Of a stretch of 23,635 bases of DNA, positions 14,946 through 21,719 are shown piece after piece. The DNA lies in contig SFHU01000051.1 of the NCBI GenBank assembly GCA_004555535.1, forward strand, positions 1 through 23,635, written 5' to 3'. Below the pieces are notes generated by a model that was given only the letters and a program-made list of their open reading frames with translations, ran no database searches and had not been told where the DNA came from. The translations under genes and the position numbers were made by a program. The stretch is from Clostridiales bacterium. GTDB taxonomy: Bacteria; Bacillota; Clostridia; Christensenellales; Aristaeellaceae. Numbering within the stretch: the first letter of the stretch is position 1; every line of letters begins with the position of its first letter.

Positions 14946-15976
14946 CGCAGAACCAGCCTTTCGCCGTCCTCGCCGGTCTTGACCACGCGGCCGATGCGGT
15001 AGGCCCGCTCGCCGCTCGCCTCAAGGGACGCCATGAGCACGTCCGCCTCCTGCGCGCTGACCGCGAAGACCATGCCGATGCCCATGTTGAAGGTGTTGTA
15101 AATCTGCCTGTCGCCGAGGCCGCCCAGCTTCTGCAGCTCGGTGAACACCGGCAGCACCGGCCAGGTGCCCAGCTCGATCTCCGCCGTCAGGCCGTCCGGC
15201 AGGATGCGCGGGATGTTCTCGATGAAGCCGCCGCCGGTGATGTGCGCGATGCCGTGCACGTTCGCCGCCTTGCAGGCCGCCAGCGCGCTCTTGACGTAGA
15301 TCTTCGTCGGCGTGAGCAGGGTCTCGCCCCAGCTCCTGCCGCCCAGCGCCTCGACCGGCGCGTTCAGGTCGCGGCCCTCGGTCAGCACGAGCCTGCGCAC
15401 GAGCGAATAGCCGTTGGAATGCACGCCGCTGGAGGCGATGCCCACCAGCACGTCGCCCTCCGCGACCGCCGCGCCGGAGATGGACTTCTCGCGGTCGACG
15501 ATACCGACCGTGAAGCCCGCCAGATCGTACTCGCCCGCCGGATAGAAGTCCGGCATCTCGGCGGTCTCGCCGCCGATGAGCGCGCAGCCCGCCTGGCGGC
15601 AGCCCTCCGCGACGCCCGCGACGATTTGCTCGACCTTCGCGGGATCGAGATAGCCGGTCGCCACATAGTCGAGGAACAGCAGCGGCTTGGCGCCCTGACA
15701 GACGACATCGTTGACGCACATCGCCACGCAGTCGATGCCGACGGTGTCGTGCTTGTCCATCAGGAAGGCGAGCTTGAGCTTCGTGCCCACGCCGTCCGTG
15801 CCCGCGACGAGCACGGGCTTCTCCAGCCCCTCGTTCTCGATCGAATAGAAGCCGCCGAAGGAGCCGAGGCCGCCGAGCACATTCTCATTGAATGTCGTCG
15901 CGACATGCTGCTTCATCCGGCGCACGGCCTCATAGCCGCGCTCGACATCCACACCTGCGTCCTTGTAAGTGATCAT
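14942..15976 (-). CDS. purM: Phosphoribosylformylglycinamidine cyclo-ligase (AIR synthetase)
   Basis: PurM closes the imidazole ring, making AIR from FGAM with ATP. The 344-residue protein has family signatures in order: the N-terminal ITYKDAGVDVERGYEAV, the ATP-binding GTDGVGTKLKLA, CVNDVVCQGAKPLLFLDY, ALIGGETAEMPDFY, GIASSGVHSNGYSLVR, HITGGGFIENIPR and TFNMGIGM. The ATG at 15974-15976 follows GGAGG. The longer in-frame reading of 25 codons is unsupported. It overlaps purN by four bases. Its 238-base upstream spacer contains the palindromic element at 16049-16109. Confidence 0.97.
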   Translation of the reverse strand: MITYKDAGVDVERGYEAVRRMKQHVATTFNENVLGGLGSFGGFYSIENEGLEKPVLVAGTDGVGTKLKLAFLMDKHDTVGIDCVAMCVNDVVCQGAKPLLFLDYVATGYLDPAKVEQIVAGVAEGCRQAGCALIGGETAEMPDFYPAGEYDLAGFTVGIVDREKSISGAAVAEGDVLVGIASSGVHSNGYSLVRRLVLTEGRDLNAPVEALGGRSWGETLLTPTKIYVKSALAACKAANVHGIAHITGGGFIENIPRILPDGLTAEIELGTWPVLPVFTELQKLGGLGDRQIYNTFNMGIGMVFAVSAQEADVLMASLEASGERAYRIGRVVKTGEDGERLVLR

Positions 15977-16048
15977 CGTGAAACCTCCATGTGATAGTTG
16001 TGGCTGATCCTGTTTCAGTAAAAGGATTGAATCTACGCGCGAAGCGGT

Positions 16049-16109
16049 CATGGGGTCAAGGGGCGAAGTCCCTTGGCGGGTTTTAGGGCGGCAGCCCTAA
16101 CGTCCCCAT
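16049..16109 (-). repeat. Three-way-junction palindromic element (purF-purM gap)
   Basis: An outer stem ATGGGG (16050-16055) with CCCCAT (16104-16109) encloses two hairpins: CAAGGG/CCCTTG (16057-16075) and TTAGGGC/GCCCTAA (16083-16100). The second resembles hairpin 1 of repeat copies A and B (GGCAGCCC...CGT against CGCAGCCC...CGT), so it may be a relative. It looks like a mobile or structural intergenic repeat rather than a terminator, since no T-run follows. Confidence 0.65.
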
Positions 16110-16135
16110 CCATAAAGAGAATGCAGTTTCAGAGC

Positions 16136-16152
16136 AGGCCGCAAAGCGGCCT
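16136..16152 (-). other. Perfect 7-bp hairpin in the purF-purM spacer
   Basis: AGGCCGC and GCGGCCT pair around a 3-base loop, about 60 bases after the purF stop. It has no T tail, so its role is unknown. The bases between it and purF (16153-16214) show nothing recognisable. Confidence 0.45.
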
Positions 16153-16214
16153 ACGATTGAAACGGGTTTGATTTCGCAAAGCCGGACTTCAGATGCAAGC
16201 TATCATCAGGTTGC

Positions 16215-17627
16215 TCATTCCTGCGCGATCATCTCGCCCGTCTGCGGGTCGATGGGATAGCGGCCGTCGAAGCAGCCCGTGCAGAACTGGCAGCCGGAGC
16301 CCGCGACCGTGCGCAGCAGATCCTCCAGCGAGAGGAATTTGAGGCTGTCCGCGCCGATGAAGCGGCAGATCTCCTCGACGCTGTGGCCGTGGCCGATGAG
16401 CTCCTCGCTGGTGGCCGTGTCGATGCCGAAATAGCAGGGGTTGAGCACAGACGGCGAGGAGATGCGCATGTGTACCTCCTTAGCGCCCGCCGTGCGCAGC
16501 ATCTCGACGATCTTGCGGCTCGTCGTGCCGCGGACGATGGAATCGTCGACCAACACGATGCGCTTGCCCCGCACGTTGCGCGGCAGCGCGTTGAGCTTCG
16601 TGCGCACGCCCAGCTCGCGCATGCCCTGCTCCGGCTGGATGAACGTGCGGCCGACGTAGCGGTTCTTCGCCAGCCCGTCGCCGTAGGGGATGCCGCTCTG
16701 CTCGGCGTAGCCCATCGCGGCGGCCAGCGCGCTGTCCGGCACGCCGATGACCATGTCCGCCTGCACATCGTCGCCCATCGCCAGCCGCCTGCCGGCGTCC
16801 ACGCGGGACTGATAGACGTTGATGCCGTCGATGACGGAGTCCGGACGGGCGAAGTAGACGAACTCGAACAGGCAGAGCCGGCTGCCCAGAGGACTCTGGA
16901 CATAGTGGCTGTGGATGCCGCTCTCGTCGATGCAGACGATCTCGCCGGGGCGCACATCGCGCACGAATTCCGCGCCGATGGCATCGAGCGCGCAGCTCTC
17001 GCTCGCCAGCACAAAGCTGTTTTCGATGCGCCCGAGGCACAGAGGCCGGATGCCGTAGGGATCGCGGATGCCGATGAGCCTGTCCTTGGCCAGCAGCACG
17101 AGCGCGTAGCTGCCGCGCACGACGTTCATCATCGACTTGATCGCGTCGACGAGGCCCTTGCCGCTCTCCCGGGCGATGAGATTCAGGATGACCTCCGTGT
17201 CCACCGTCGTCTGGAAAATGGCGCCGTTGTCCTCCATCTCGCTGCGCAGCGCGTCGGCGTTGACCAGGTTGCCGTTATGGGCCAGCGCGAGCATGCCCAT
17301 CCTGCAGCGCGCGACGACCGGCTGCGCGTTGATGACGTCCTTGCCGCCGAAGGTCGAGTAGCGCACATGGCCGACGGCGATGTGTCCGGTCAGGCCGCTG
17401 AGGATCTCCTCGTCAAAGACCTCCGGCACGAGGCCGAGGTTGCGGTACTGGCGGATGGTCTTGCCGTCCGCCACGGCGATGCCCGCGCTCTCCTGTCCGC
17501 GGTGCTGCAGCGCGAAGAGGCCGTAATACGCGGCCTCCGAGGCGTGAATATCGCCGTCCTGCGCGTAAATGCCGAACACGCCGCAGGCTTCCTCCATGCG
17601 GTCGCCCTGTTCCTTGATATCCGTCAT
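16215..17627 (-). CDS. purF: Amidophosphoribosyltransferase
   Basis: PurF makes phosphoribosylamine from PRPP and glutamine, the committed step of purine synthesis. The 470-residue protein is of the B. subtilis type. A short propeptide (14 residues) ends before the catalytic Ntn Cys15 in ACGVFGIY. The glutaminase domain follows, with LQHRGQESAGIAV and ALAHNGNLVN. The phosphoribosyltransferase domain has the PRPP loop IVLVDDSIVRGTTS. The C-terminal Cys cluster GCQFCTGCFDGRYP and EICRFIGADSL fit the 4Fe-4S, oxygen-sensitive form. The ATG at 17625-17627 has GGGGGG upstream. Met11 is a possible alternative start, which would leave a very short propeptide. It lies 85 bases after purE. Confidence 0.97.
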   Translation of the reverse strand: MTDIKEQGDRMEEACGVFGIYAQDGDIHASEAAYYGLFALQHRGQESAGIAVADGKTIRQYRNLGLVPEVFDEEILSGLTGHIAVGHVRYSTFGGKDVINAQPVVARCRMGMLALAHNGNLVNADALRSEMEDNGAIFQTTVDTEVILNLIARESGKGLVDAIKSMMNVVRGSYALVLLAKDRLIGIRDPYGIRPLCLGRIENSFVLASESCALDAIGAEFVRDVRPGEIVCIDESGIHSHYVQSPLGSRLCLFEFVYFARPDSVIDGINVYQSRVDAGRRLAMGDDVQADMVIGVPDSALAAAMGYAEQSGIPYGDGLAKNRYVGRTFIQPEQGMRELGVRTKLNALPRNVRGKRIVLVDDSIVRGTTSRKIVEMLRTAGAKEVHMRISSPSVLNPCYFGIDTATSEELIGHGHSVEEICRFIGADSLKFLSLEDLLRTVAGSGCQFCTGCFDGRYPIDPQTGEMIAQE

Positions 17628-17712
17628 ACCGTCCCCCCTGTCAGAAGCGGTTCAATTGCCCGCGGCTTCGCGTCCCTCGCGCAGCCGTGCCGGGAGCACC
17701 GGCCCGGGCCGT

Positions 17713-18201
17713 TTACAGTCGCGCGGCGATCTGCGCGTCGTCCGCCTCAATGGCCTTTGCCATCTGCTCGCGATGGGCGGAGAGCTTTTCCGCGATCTCG
17801 GGATATTTGATGGAGAGGATCTGCGCCGCCAGATAGGCCGCGTTGTCCCCGCCGCCGACGGCGACCGTCGCCACCGGGATGCCCGTGGGCATCTGCACGG
17901 TCGAGAGCAGGGAATCCAGTCCATCCATCAGCGAGGACTTGATCGGGATGCCGATCACCGGCAGCGTCGTGTGGCCGGCGATGACGCCCGCCAGATGCGC
18001 GGCCTTGCCTGCCGCGGCGATGAGCACCTCAAACCCGTTTTCCCTCGCGGCGGACGCGAACGCGGCGACCTTCTCCGGCGTCCTGTGCGCGCTGGCGACA
18101 TGCACCTCGACGTCGATGTCGAACGAGCGCAGCACCTTCACACAGCCCTCCAGCGACGGGGCGTCGCTCTTGGAGCCCATAATCAGCGCAACCCTGGGCA
18201 T
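17713..18201 (-). CDS. purE: N5-carboxyaminoimidazole ribonucleotide mutase (class I PurE)
   Basis: PurE converts N5-CAIR to CAIR in the sixth step of purine synthesis. The 162-residue protein has IMGSKSDAPSL at the N terminus, VASAHRTPEKV, AAAGKAAHLAG and STVQMPTGIPVATVAVG, the pattern of class I enzymes that usually work with PurK. No purK is found in this window. The ATG at 18199-18201 follows GGAGG by nine bases, and a 21-codon extension would reach into the promoter and is rejected. It is the first gene of the purine cluster. With the predicted start site near 18229 the leader is only about 28 bases, too short for a riboswitch. Confidence 0.97.
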   Translation of the reverse strand: MPRVALIMGSKSDAPSLEGCVKVLRSFDIDVEVHVASAHRTPEKVAAFASAARENGFEVLIAAAGKAAHLAGVIAGHTTLPVIGIPIKSSLMDGLDSLLSTVQMPTGIPVATVAVGGGDNAAYLAAQILSIKYPEIAEKLSAHREQMAKAIEADDAQIAARL

Positions 18202-18235
18202 GAACCCACACCTCCAAAAAGAAAAATTCGCTGAT

Positions 18236-18264
18236 AGTATAGCAAGAGTGACCCCGCTTTTCAA
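18236..18264 (-). promoter_or_regulatory. Promoter of the purE-led purine cluster
   Basis: On the minus strand, TTGAAA (-35, 18259-18264) is followed at exactly 17 bases by TATACT (-10, 18236-18241). The expected transcription start is near 18229. Confidence 0.82.
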
Positions 18265-18278
18265 TCGAATTTCAAACC

Positions 18279-18357
18279 TTTTTCGTGTGTTTTTTGAGTA
18301 TCGTTCGGGTTTTTCGTCTTTTTCAGGCGTTTTTCACGATCATAGCCGCCCATTTTT
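18279..18357 (-). promoter_or_regulatory. Phased A-tracts and a PurBox-like half site upstream of the purE promoter
   Basis: Five- or six-base A-runs (minus strand) are centred near 18281, 18292, 18312, 18321, 18332 and 18355. These are roughly helical-turn multiples apart, at about -52 to -126 from the predicted start. Between two of them is AACCCGAACGAT (CCGAAC core at 18303-18308). It resembles one half of the B. subtilis PurR PurBox (A-W-W-W-CCGAAC-W-W-T). No good inverted partner is visible, so PurR control is only a possibility. Confidence 0.45.
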
Positions 18358-18407
18358 GAGCAAAAGCCGTACCTTTGTTTTGTCTCCGTGCTGTCGGCCA
18401 CGCACAC

Positions 18408-18441
18408 AAAAAGCCGGCAGCGGATGGCTCCGTCTGCCGGC
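18408..18441 (-). terminator. Intrinsic terminator of the GMP-synthase-like gene
   Basis: An 8-bp outer stem GCCGGCAG/CTGCCGGC (18413-18420 with 18434-18441) has further pairing inside. It starts directly after the stop codon region and is followed by five T on the minus strand (18408-18412). It insulates this gene from the purE promoter. Confidence 0.92.
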
Positions 18442-18445
18442 GCGG

Positions 18446-19879
18446 TTATGCGAATTTTTCCCGTCCAATTTCGGAGGGCGTCTCGTCGTAGAGCACGCGC
18501 GTCACCTGCGGCGCGCTCTCCAGGATGCGCGCGGTCGTGCGCTCCAGCAGGTCATGCGGCAGCCTTGCGGGCAGGAGCTGTCCGCCGGAGATCGTCACGG
18601 CCCGCAGGATGATCGCCTCGCCGTCCATCGGCTGGATGCCGCCCGTGAGCACGGGGAAGAACTTGTGCAGCCTGCGCTCCTGTCCGGCGGCGACGATTTC
18701 CTCCCGAAAGATGGAGTCCGCCACGCGAAGGGCGTGCAGCCGCTCCTGCGTCACCTCGCCGATGATGCGCGCGCCAAGTCCCAGCGCGGGGAACGGCTTG
18801 CGCCGCGCGATGCTCTCATCCAGCCCGAGCCTGCGGGCGATGGCGCGTATCTCGTCCTTGAGCAGCGTCGACAGCGGGCAGACGACGCTCATCCCGTCGC
18901 CCTCCCAGCTCGCCGTTCTCGACTGGATGGCGTCGCTGTAGTTGTCGCCGAGCACGAGCGTGTGCGTGCCGGGCATCGCCGCGAACTGGCGCAGCATCTC
19001 CTCGCGCAGGCAGGCGGCGACGACGCTGCGCTTCTCGTCCATGCCCTGCCTGTGCGCAAGCGCCTCCAGCACGACGCCGGAGCGGTCGACGCGCAGCAGC
19101 GGCACGTTCATCTGCTCAAATGCCTGCACGACGGCGTCGCTCTCTCCCTCGCGCATCAGTCCGGTATCGACGAACACGGCGGTCATCCGCTCGCCAAAGG
19201 CCTCGTGCGTCAGCACAGCGGCCACGCTCGAATCTACGCCGCCGCTGACGGCACACACAGCGCGCCCGCCCTGCTCCGCGGCCTCCTGGAGCGTTCGCCT
19301 CGCCTCCTCCAGCGCCGCGTCGAGCGTCCACCAGGGCGCGCAGCCGCAGATCTCCAGCGCGAAGTTCTTGAGGATGGCCGCGCCCTCCGGGTCGTTGCGC
19401 TCCAGCTCGAACTGAACACCGTACTGCTTCCTGTCCGCGCGCTCAAAGGCGATCGTGCAGCCGCCCGCGCTCGCGCTCATCTGCACGTCCGGGGGCAGCA
19501 TGAGCATGAGCGCCTCCTTGATGTAGCGCTCGCCGCTGCTCAGCCCGCGAAAGAGCGCGCTCTCGCCATAGCGGATGTCGGTCTTCCTCTCGCTGAGCGC
19601 GACATCGGCGCTCGCGCCACCCTGCGCGGCCAGCAGCATGTGCGCGGCGTGGCCCAGTGCGAGCACGGGGATGCCCAGCTCGAGGATGCCCGCGTCAAAC
19701 ACGCCGCTGCTGCTCTTCGCCTCCCCGGTCATGATGATGCCCTGGGGCGAGAGGGCGCGGATCTGCGCGGCCGTCGTCATGCCGCTGACAATGCGGCTGT
19801 AAATCTGCTCCGCGCGCAGCCTTTTGGCCATTTCCAGCGCGTATTCATTCGAATAGCTGAGGATCAGAATCATGTCCAT
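18446..19879 (-). CDS. GMP synthase-like protein with a degenerate amidotransferase domain
   Basis: All three GuaA parts are present over 477 residues. The class I glutamine amidotransferase domain (about 1-180) is recognisable (ILELGIPVLALGH; YGVQF) but lacks its catalytic residues: Gly76 stands where the nucleophile Cys should be (normally GICYG) and Glu158 replaces the His of FHPE. The ATP-pyrophosphatase domain keeps the P-loop VSGGVDSS (211-218), FVDTGLMREGE and LLKDEIR. The GuaA lid KSHHNVGGLP is missing, and PFPGPGL is changed to PFPALGL. In the dimerisation domain the XMP-binding RSVGVMGDGR is replaced by GGIQPMDGEA, and the C-terminal PPATIEWE by PSEIGREKFA. LPHDLLER is kept. It probably cannot hydrolyse glutamine and may use ammonia, a partner, or another substrate. 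The ATG at 19877-19879 has GGAGG upstream. It stands alone between two terminators. Confidence 0.85.
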   Translation of the reverse strand: MDMILILSYSNEYALEMAKRLRAEQIYSRIVSGMTTAAQIRALSPQGIIMTGEAKSSSGVFDAGILELGIPVLALGHAAHMLLAAQGGASADVALSERKTDIRYGESALFRGLSSGERYIKEALMLMLPPDVQMSASAGGCTIAFERADRKQYGVQFELERNDPEGAAILKNFALEICGCAPWWTLDAALEEARRTLQEAAEQGGRAVCAVSGGVDSSVAAVLTHEAFGERMTAVFVDTGLMREGESDAVVQAFEQMNVPLLRVDRSGVVLEALAHRQGMDEKRSVVAACLREEMLRQFAAMPGTHTLVLGDNYSDAIQSRTASWEGDGMSVVCPLSTLLKDEIRAIARRLGLDESIARRKPFPALGLGARIIGEVTQERLHALRVADSIFREEIVAAGQERRLHKFFPVLTGGIQPMDGEAIILRAVTISGGQLLPARLPHDLLERTTARILESAPQVTRVLYDETPSEIGREKFA

Positions 19880-19902
19880 CGTGTGTCTTCCCCTCCTGAT
19901 GC

Positions 19903-19940
19903 GAAAAGAAGCTGTCTCGCGCGGCGAAACAGCTTCTTTC
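19903..19940 (-). terminator. Intrinsic terminator of the alpha ribosomal operon
   Basis: A 15-bp stem with one mismatch (AAGAAGCTGTTTCGC with GCGAGACAGCTTCTT, minus strand) and a 3-base loop ends in TTCTTTTC. It lies about 90 bases after rplQ and immediately upstream of the GMP-synthase-like gene's ribosome-binding site. No clear promoter separates it from that gene, so read-through may feed it. Confidence 0.85.
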
Positions 19941-19963
19941 GTACATACGGTCTCACCGGCAGC

Positions 19964-20004
19964 AGGCCGCGCCGTCCGGGGCGTTCAGCCCCGCCCCGCG
20001 GCCT
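19964..20004 (-). other. Nested GC-rich hairpin downstream of rplQ
   Basis: AGGCCGCG (19964-19971) pairs with CGCGGCCT (19997-20004) around an inner GGGGC/GCCCC hairpin. The 11-mer GGGGCGTTCAG (19978-19988) recurs at 20621-20631 on the other side of rplQ and nearly at 227-236 in the fusA-tuf spacer. A structural mRNA element is likely; it is not itself a terminator. Confidence 0.5.
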
Positions 20005-20029
20005 TGCGGGGAGATGCAGATGCCAAGGA

Positions 20030-20542
20030 TCAGATCAGCTCGAGAATGACCATCTCGGCGGCATCGCCGCGGCGCGGGCCCTTCTTGAGGATGCGGGTAT
20101 AGCCGCCGGCGCAGTTCTTCTCCGCGTTGCGGGCCTTGTACTTCGGGCCGATCTCGCGGAAGAGCTTCTCGACGCAGGGATACTTGACGTCCTTGGTGCG
20201 CGCGCGATAGGCGCTCTTGGACTCGTCCTCCTGCTTCGGCTCCTTGACGTTGTACAGGTACGCCATGATCTGACGGCGGGCATGCAGCTTGCTGGGCGCA
20301 TCGTTCTGCACAGTCACGGTCACGGTCTGGCCCTTGTCGTTGTTGAAGGTCTTCTCGACGGAAACGTTGTTGTCACACTCGCGGATGGCGAGGGTGATCA
20401 GACGCTCGGCCTCGCTGCGAACCTCCTTCGCGCGGGCAAGGGTGGTCTCGATGCGGCCGTACCAAATGAGGTTGGTCACCTGGTTACGAATGAGCGCCTT
20501 GCGCTGAGAGGCCGTACGGCCCAGTTTGCGCTGATAAGCCAT
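20030..20542 (-). CDS. rplQ: 50S ribosomal protein L17, long form
   Basis: L17 is a late-assembling large-subunit protein near the exit tunnel. The N-terminal core (MAYQRKLGRTASQRKALIRN, then ETTLARAKEVRSEAERLITLA) and the C-terminal signature GGYTRILKKGPRRGDAAEM are unmistakable. At 170 residues it is about 50 longer than the B. subtilis protein. One insert of about 30 residues precedes LHARRQ and another of about 15 follows it. Long L17 forms occur in some Clostridia, so the frame is intact and the extra text is probably genuine. The ATG at 20540-20542 follows GGAGGA. A 191-base spacer with a strong hairpin separates it from rpoA. Confidence 0.96.
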   Translation of the reverse strand: MAYQRKLGRTASQRKALIRNQVTNLIWYGRIETTLARAKEVRSEAERLITLAIRECDNNVSVEKTFNNDKGQTVTVTVQNDAPSKLHARRQIMAYLYNVKEPKQEDESKSAYRARTKDVKYPCVEKLFREIGPKYKARNAEKNCAGGYTRILKKGPRRGDAAEMVILELI

Positions 20543-20591
20543 GGGGATATCCTCCTTTTTTGACCCGCCTCCTGCAAATACAGTTCTTCAC

Positions 20592-20647
20592 GCGGCAGTC
20601 GTCGAGCCTGAGCGCTGTTTGGGGCGTTCAGGCTCTCTGTCTGCCGC
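20592..20647 (-). other. Long imperfect hairpin in the rpoA-rplQ spacer
   Basis: An outer stem GCGGCAG (20592-20598) with CTGCCGC (20641-20647) and an inner stem GAGCCTGA (20604-20611) with TCAGGCTC (20627-20634), continued by CGC/GCG, form one long interrupted hairpin. There is no T-run after it. It may be an mRNA-processing or attenuation element that sets L17 apart from rpoA. The rest of the spacer holds no gene. Confidence 0.6.
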
Positions 20648-20733
20648 GCCCATATTTCCCTTAGGCGCGGCCTTGGTTGCCCTCTTTGGGGCGTATTGTG
20701 AACGCGTGTGAGCGCGTTGACGGTGAGAAACGG

Positions 20734-21672
20734 TTACTCGTCGTTGGCACGCAGAGCCAGTCCGAGCGCGGCGAGCTTCTGCTCGACCTCCTCGAGAGAC
20801 TTCTTGCCCAGATTGCGAACCTTCATCATGTCCTCCTGGTTGCGCTGCACCAGCTCGGCGACGGTGTTGATGCCGGCGCGCTTGAGGCAGTTGTAGGCGC
20901 GAACGGAGAGGTCCAGCTCCTCGATGGTCATCTCGAGCACCTTTTCGCGATGATCGTCTTCCTTCTCGTTGAAGCCGATGGTCACGACCTGATCGGTGAG
21001 ATCCATAAACATCTTCAGGTGACGGCTGAGGATCTCGGCCGCGGTGCTGATGGCCTCGTCAGGCTGGATGCTGCCGTCGGTCCAGACCTCGAGCGTCAGG
21101 CGGTCGTAGTCGGTCGCCTGGCCCACGCGGGTGTTCTCGACGGTGTAGTTGACCTTGCGGATCGGGGTGAAGATCGAGTCGGTCGGGATGACGCCAATCG
21201 GCATGGTCGGCGTCTTGTTGCGGTCTGCGCTGACATAGCCGCGGCCCTTCTCCAGGGTCAGATGCATGATCATGTCCGCATCCTCGTTGAGGGTGGCGAT
21301 GTGCAGATCGCGGTTGACCACTTCGATCTGGTCGTCCACCTCCAGCGCGGCGGCGGTCAGCTCGCACGGGCCCTTGACGTTGATGGACACCGTCTTGGGG
21401 CCGTCGCAATACAGCTTGGCAGAAAGCTCTTTCAGGTTGAGGATGATCTCTGCAACGTCTTCCTTCACGCCGGGAACAGCGGAAAACTCATGCTGGATGC
21501 CCTCAATCCGGATGCTGGAAACGGCAACGCCCGGCAGAGAGCTCAGCAGCACGCGGCGCAGGGAATTGCCCAGCGTCTGGCCGAAGCCATGCTCAAGCGG
21601 CTCCACAACGAATTTTCCGTAGCTGTCGCTGGCTTCCACACGCTCGATGCGGGGCTTTTCGATTTCGATCAT
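20734..21672 (-). CDS. rpoA: RNA polymerase alpha subunit
   Basis: The alpha subunit dimerises to start RNA polymerase assembly, and its C-terminal domain contacts UP elements and activators. The 312-residue protein has the N-terminal assembly domain (FVVEPLEHGFGQTLGNSLRRVLLSSLPG; VEVWTDGSI). A linker then leads to the CTD from about residue 240, with the DNA-binding residues in SVRAYNCLKRAGI and KVRNLGKKSLEE. The ATG at 21670-21672 has GAGGA upstream. It lies 47 bases after rpsD, in standard Firmicute order. The intact CTD DNA-contact residues are relevant to the A-tracts found upstream of two promoters in this window. Confidence 0.98.
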   Translation of the reverse strand: MIEIEKPRIERVEASDSYGKFVVEPLEHGFGQTLGNSLRRVLLSSLPGVAVSSIRIEGIQHEFSAVPGVKEDVAEIILNLKELSAKLYCDGPKTVSINVKGPCELTAAALEVDDQIEVVNRDLHIATLNEDADMIMHLTLEKGRGYVSADRNKTPTMPIGVIPTDSIFTPIRKVNYTVENTRVGQATDYDRLTLEVWTDGSIQPDEAISTAAEILSRHLKMFMDLTDQVVTIGFNEKEDDHREKVLEMTIEELDLSVRAYNCLKRAGINTVAELVQRNQEDMMKVRNLGKKSLEEVEQKLAALGLALRANDE

Positions 21673-21719
21673 TCGGCAGATTCCTCCTCACAGTTACCGT
21701 GAAAAAACCAGGCAGCTCA

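Noticed and set aside
18202..18445. Purine or guanine riboswitch upstream of purE
   Set aside because: The promoter leaves a leader of only about 28 bases, and no conserved three-way-junction aptamer core was seen in the region.
17843..20563. 906-codon plus-strand open frame across three different minus-strand genes and two terminators
   Set aside because: It runs through unrelated genes and terminators, which no real gene would do. It is a product of GC-biased codon use.
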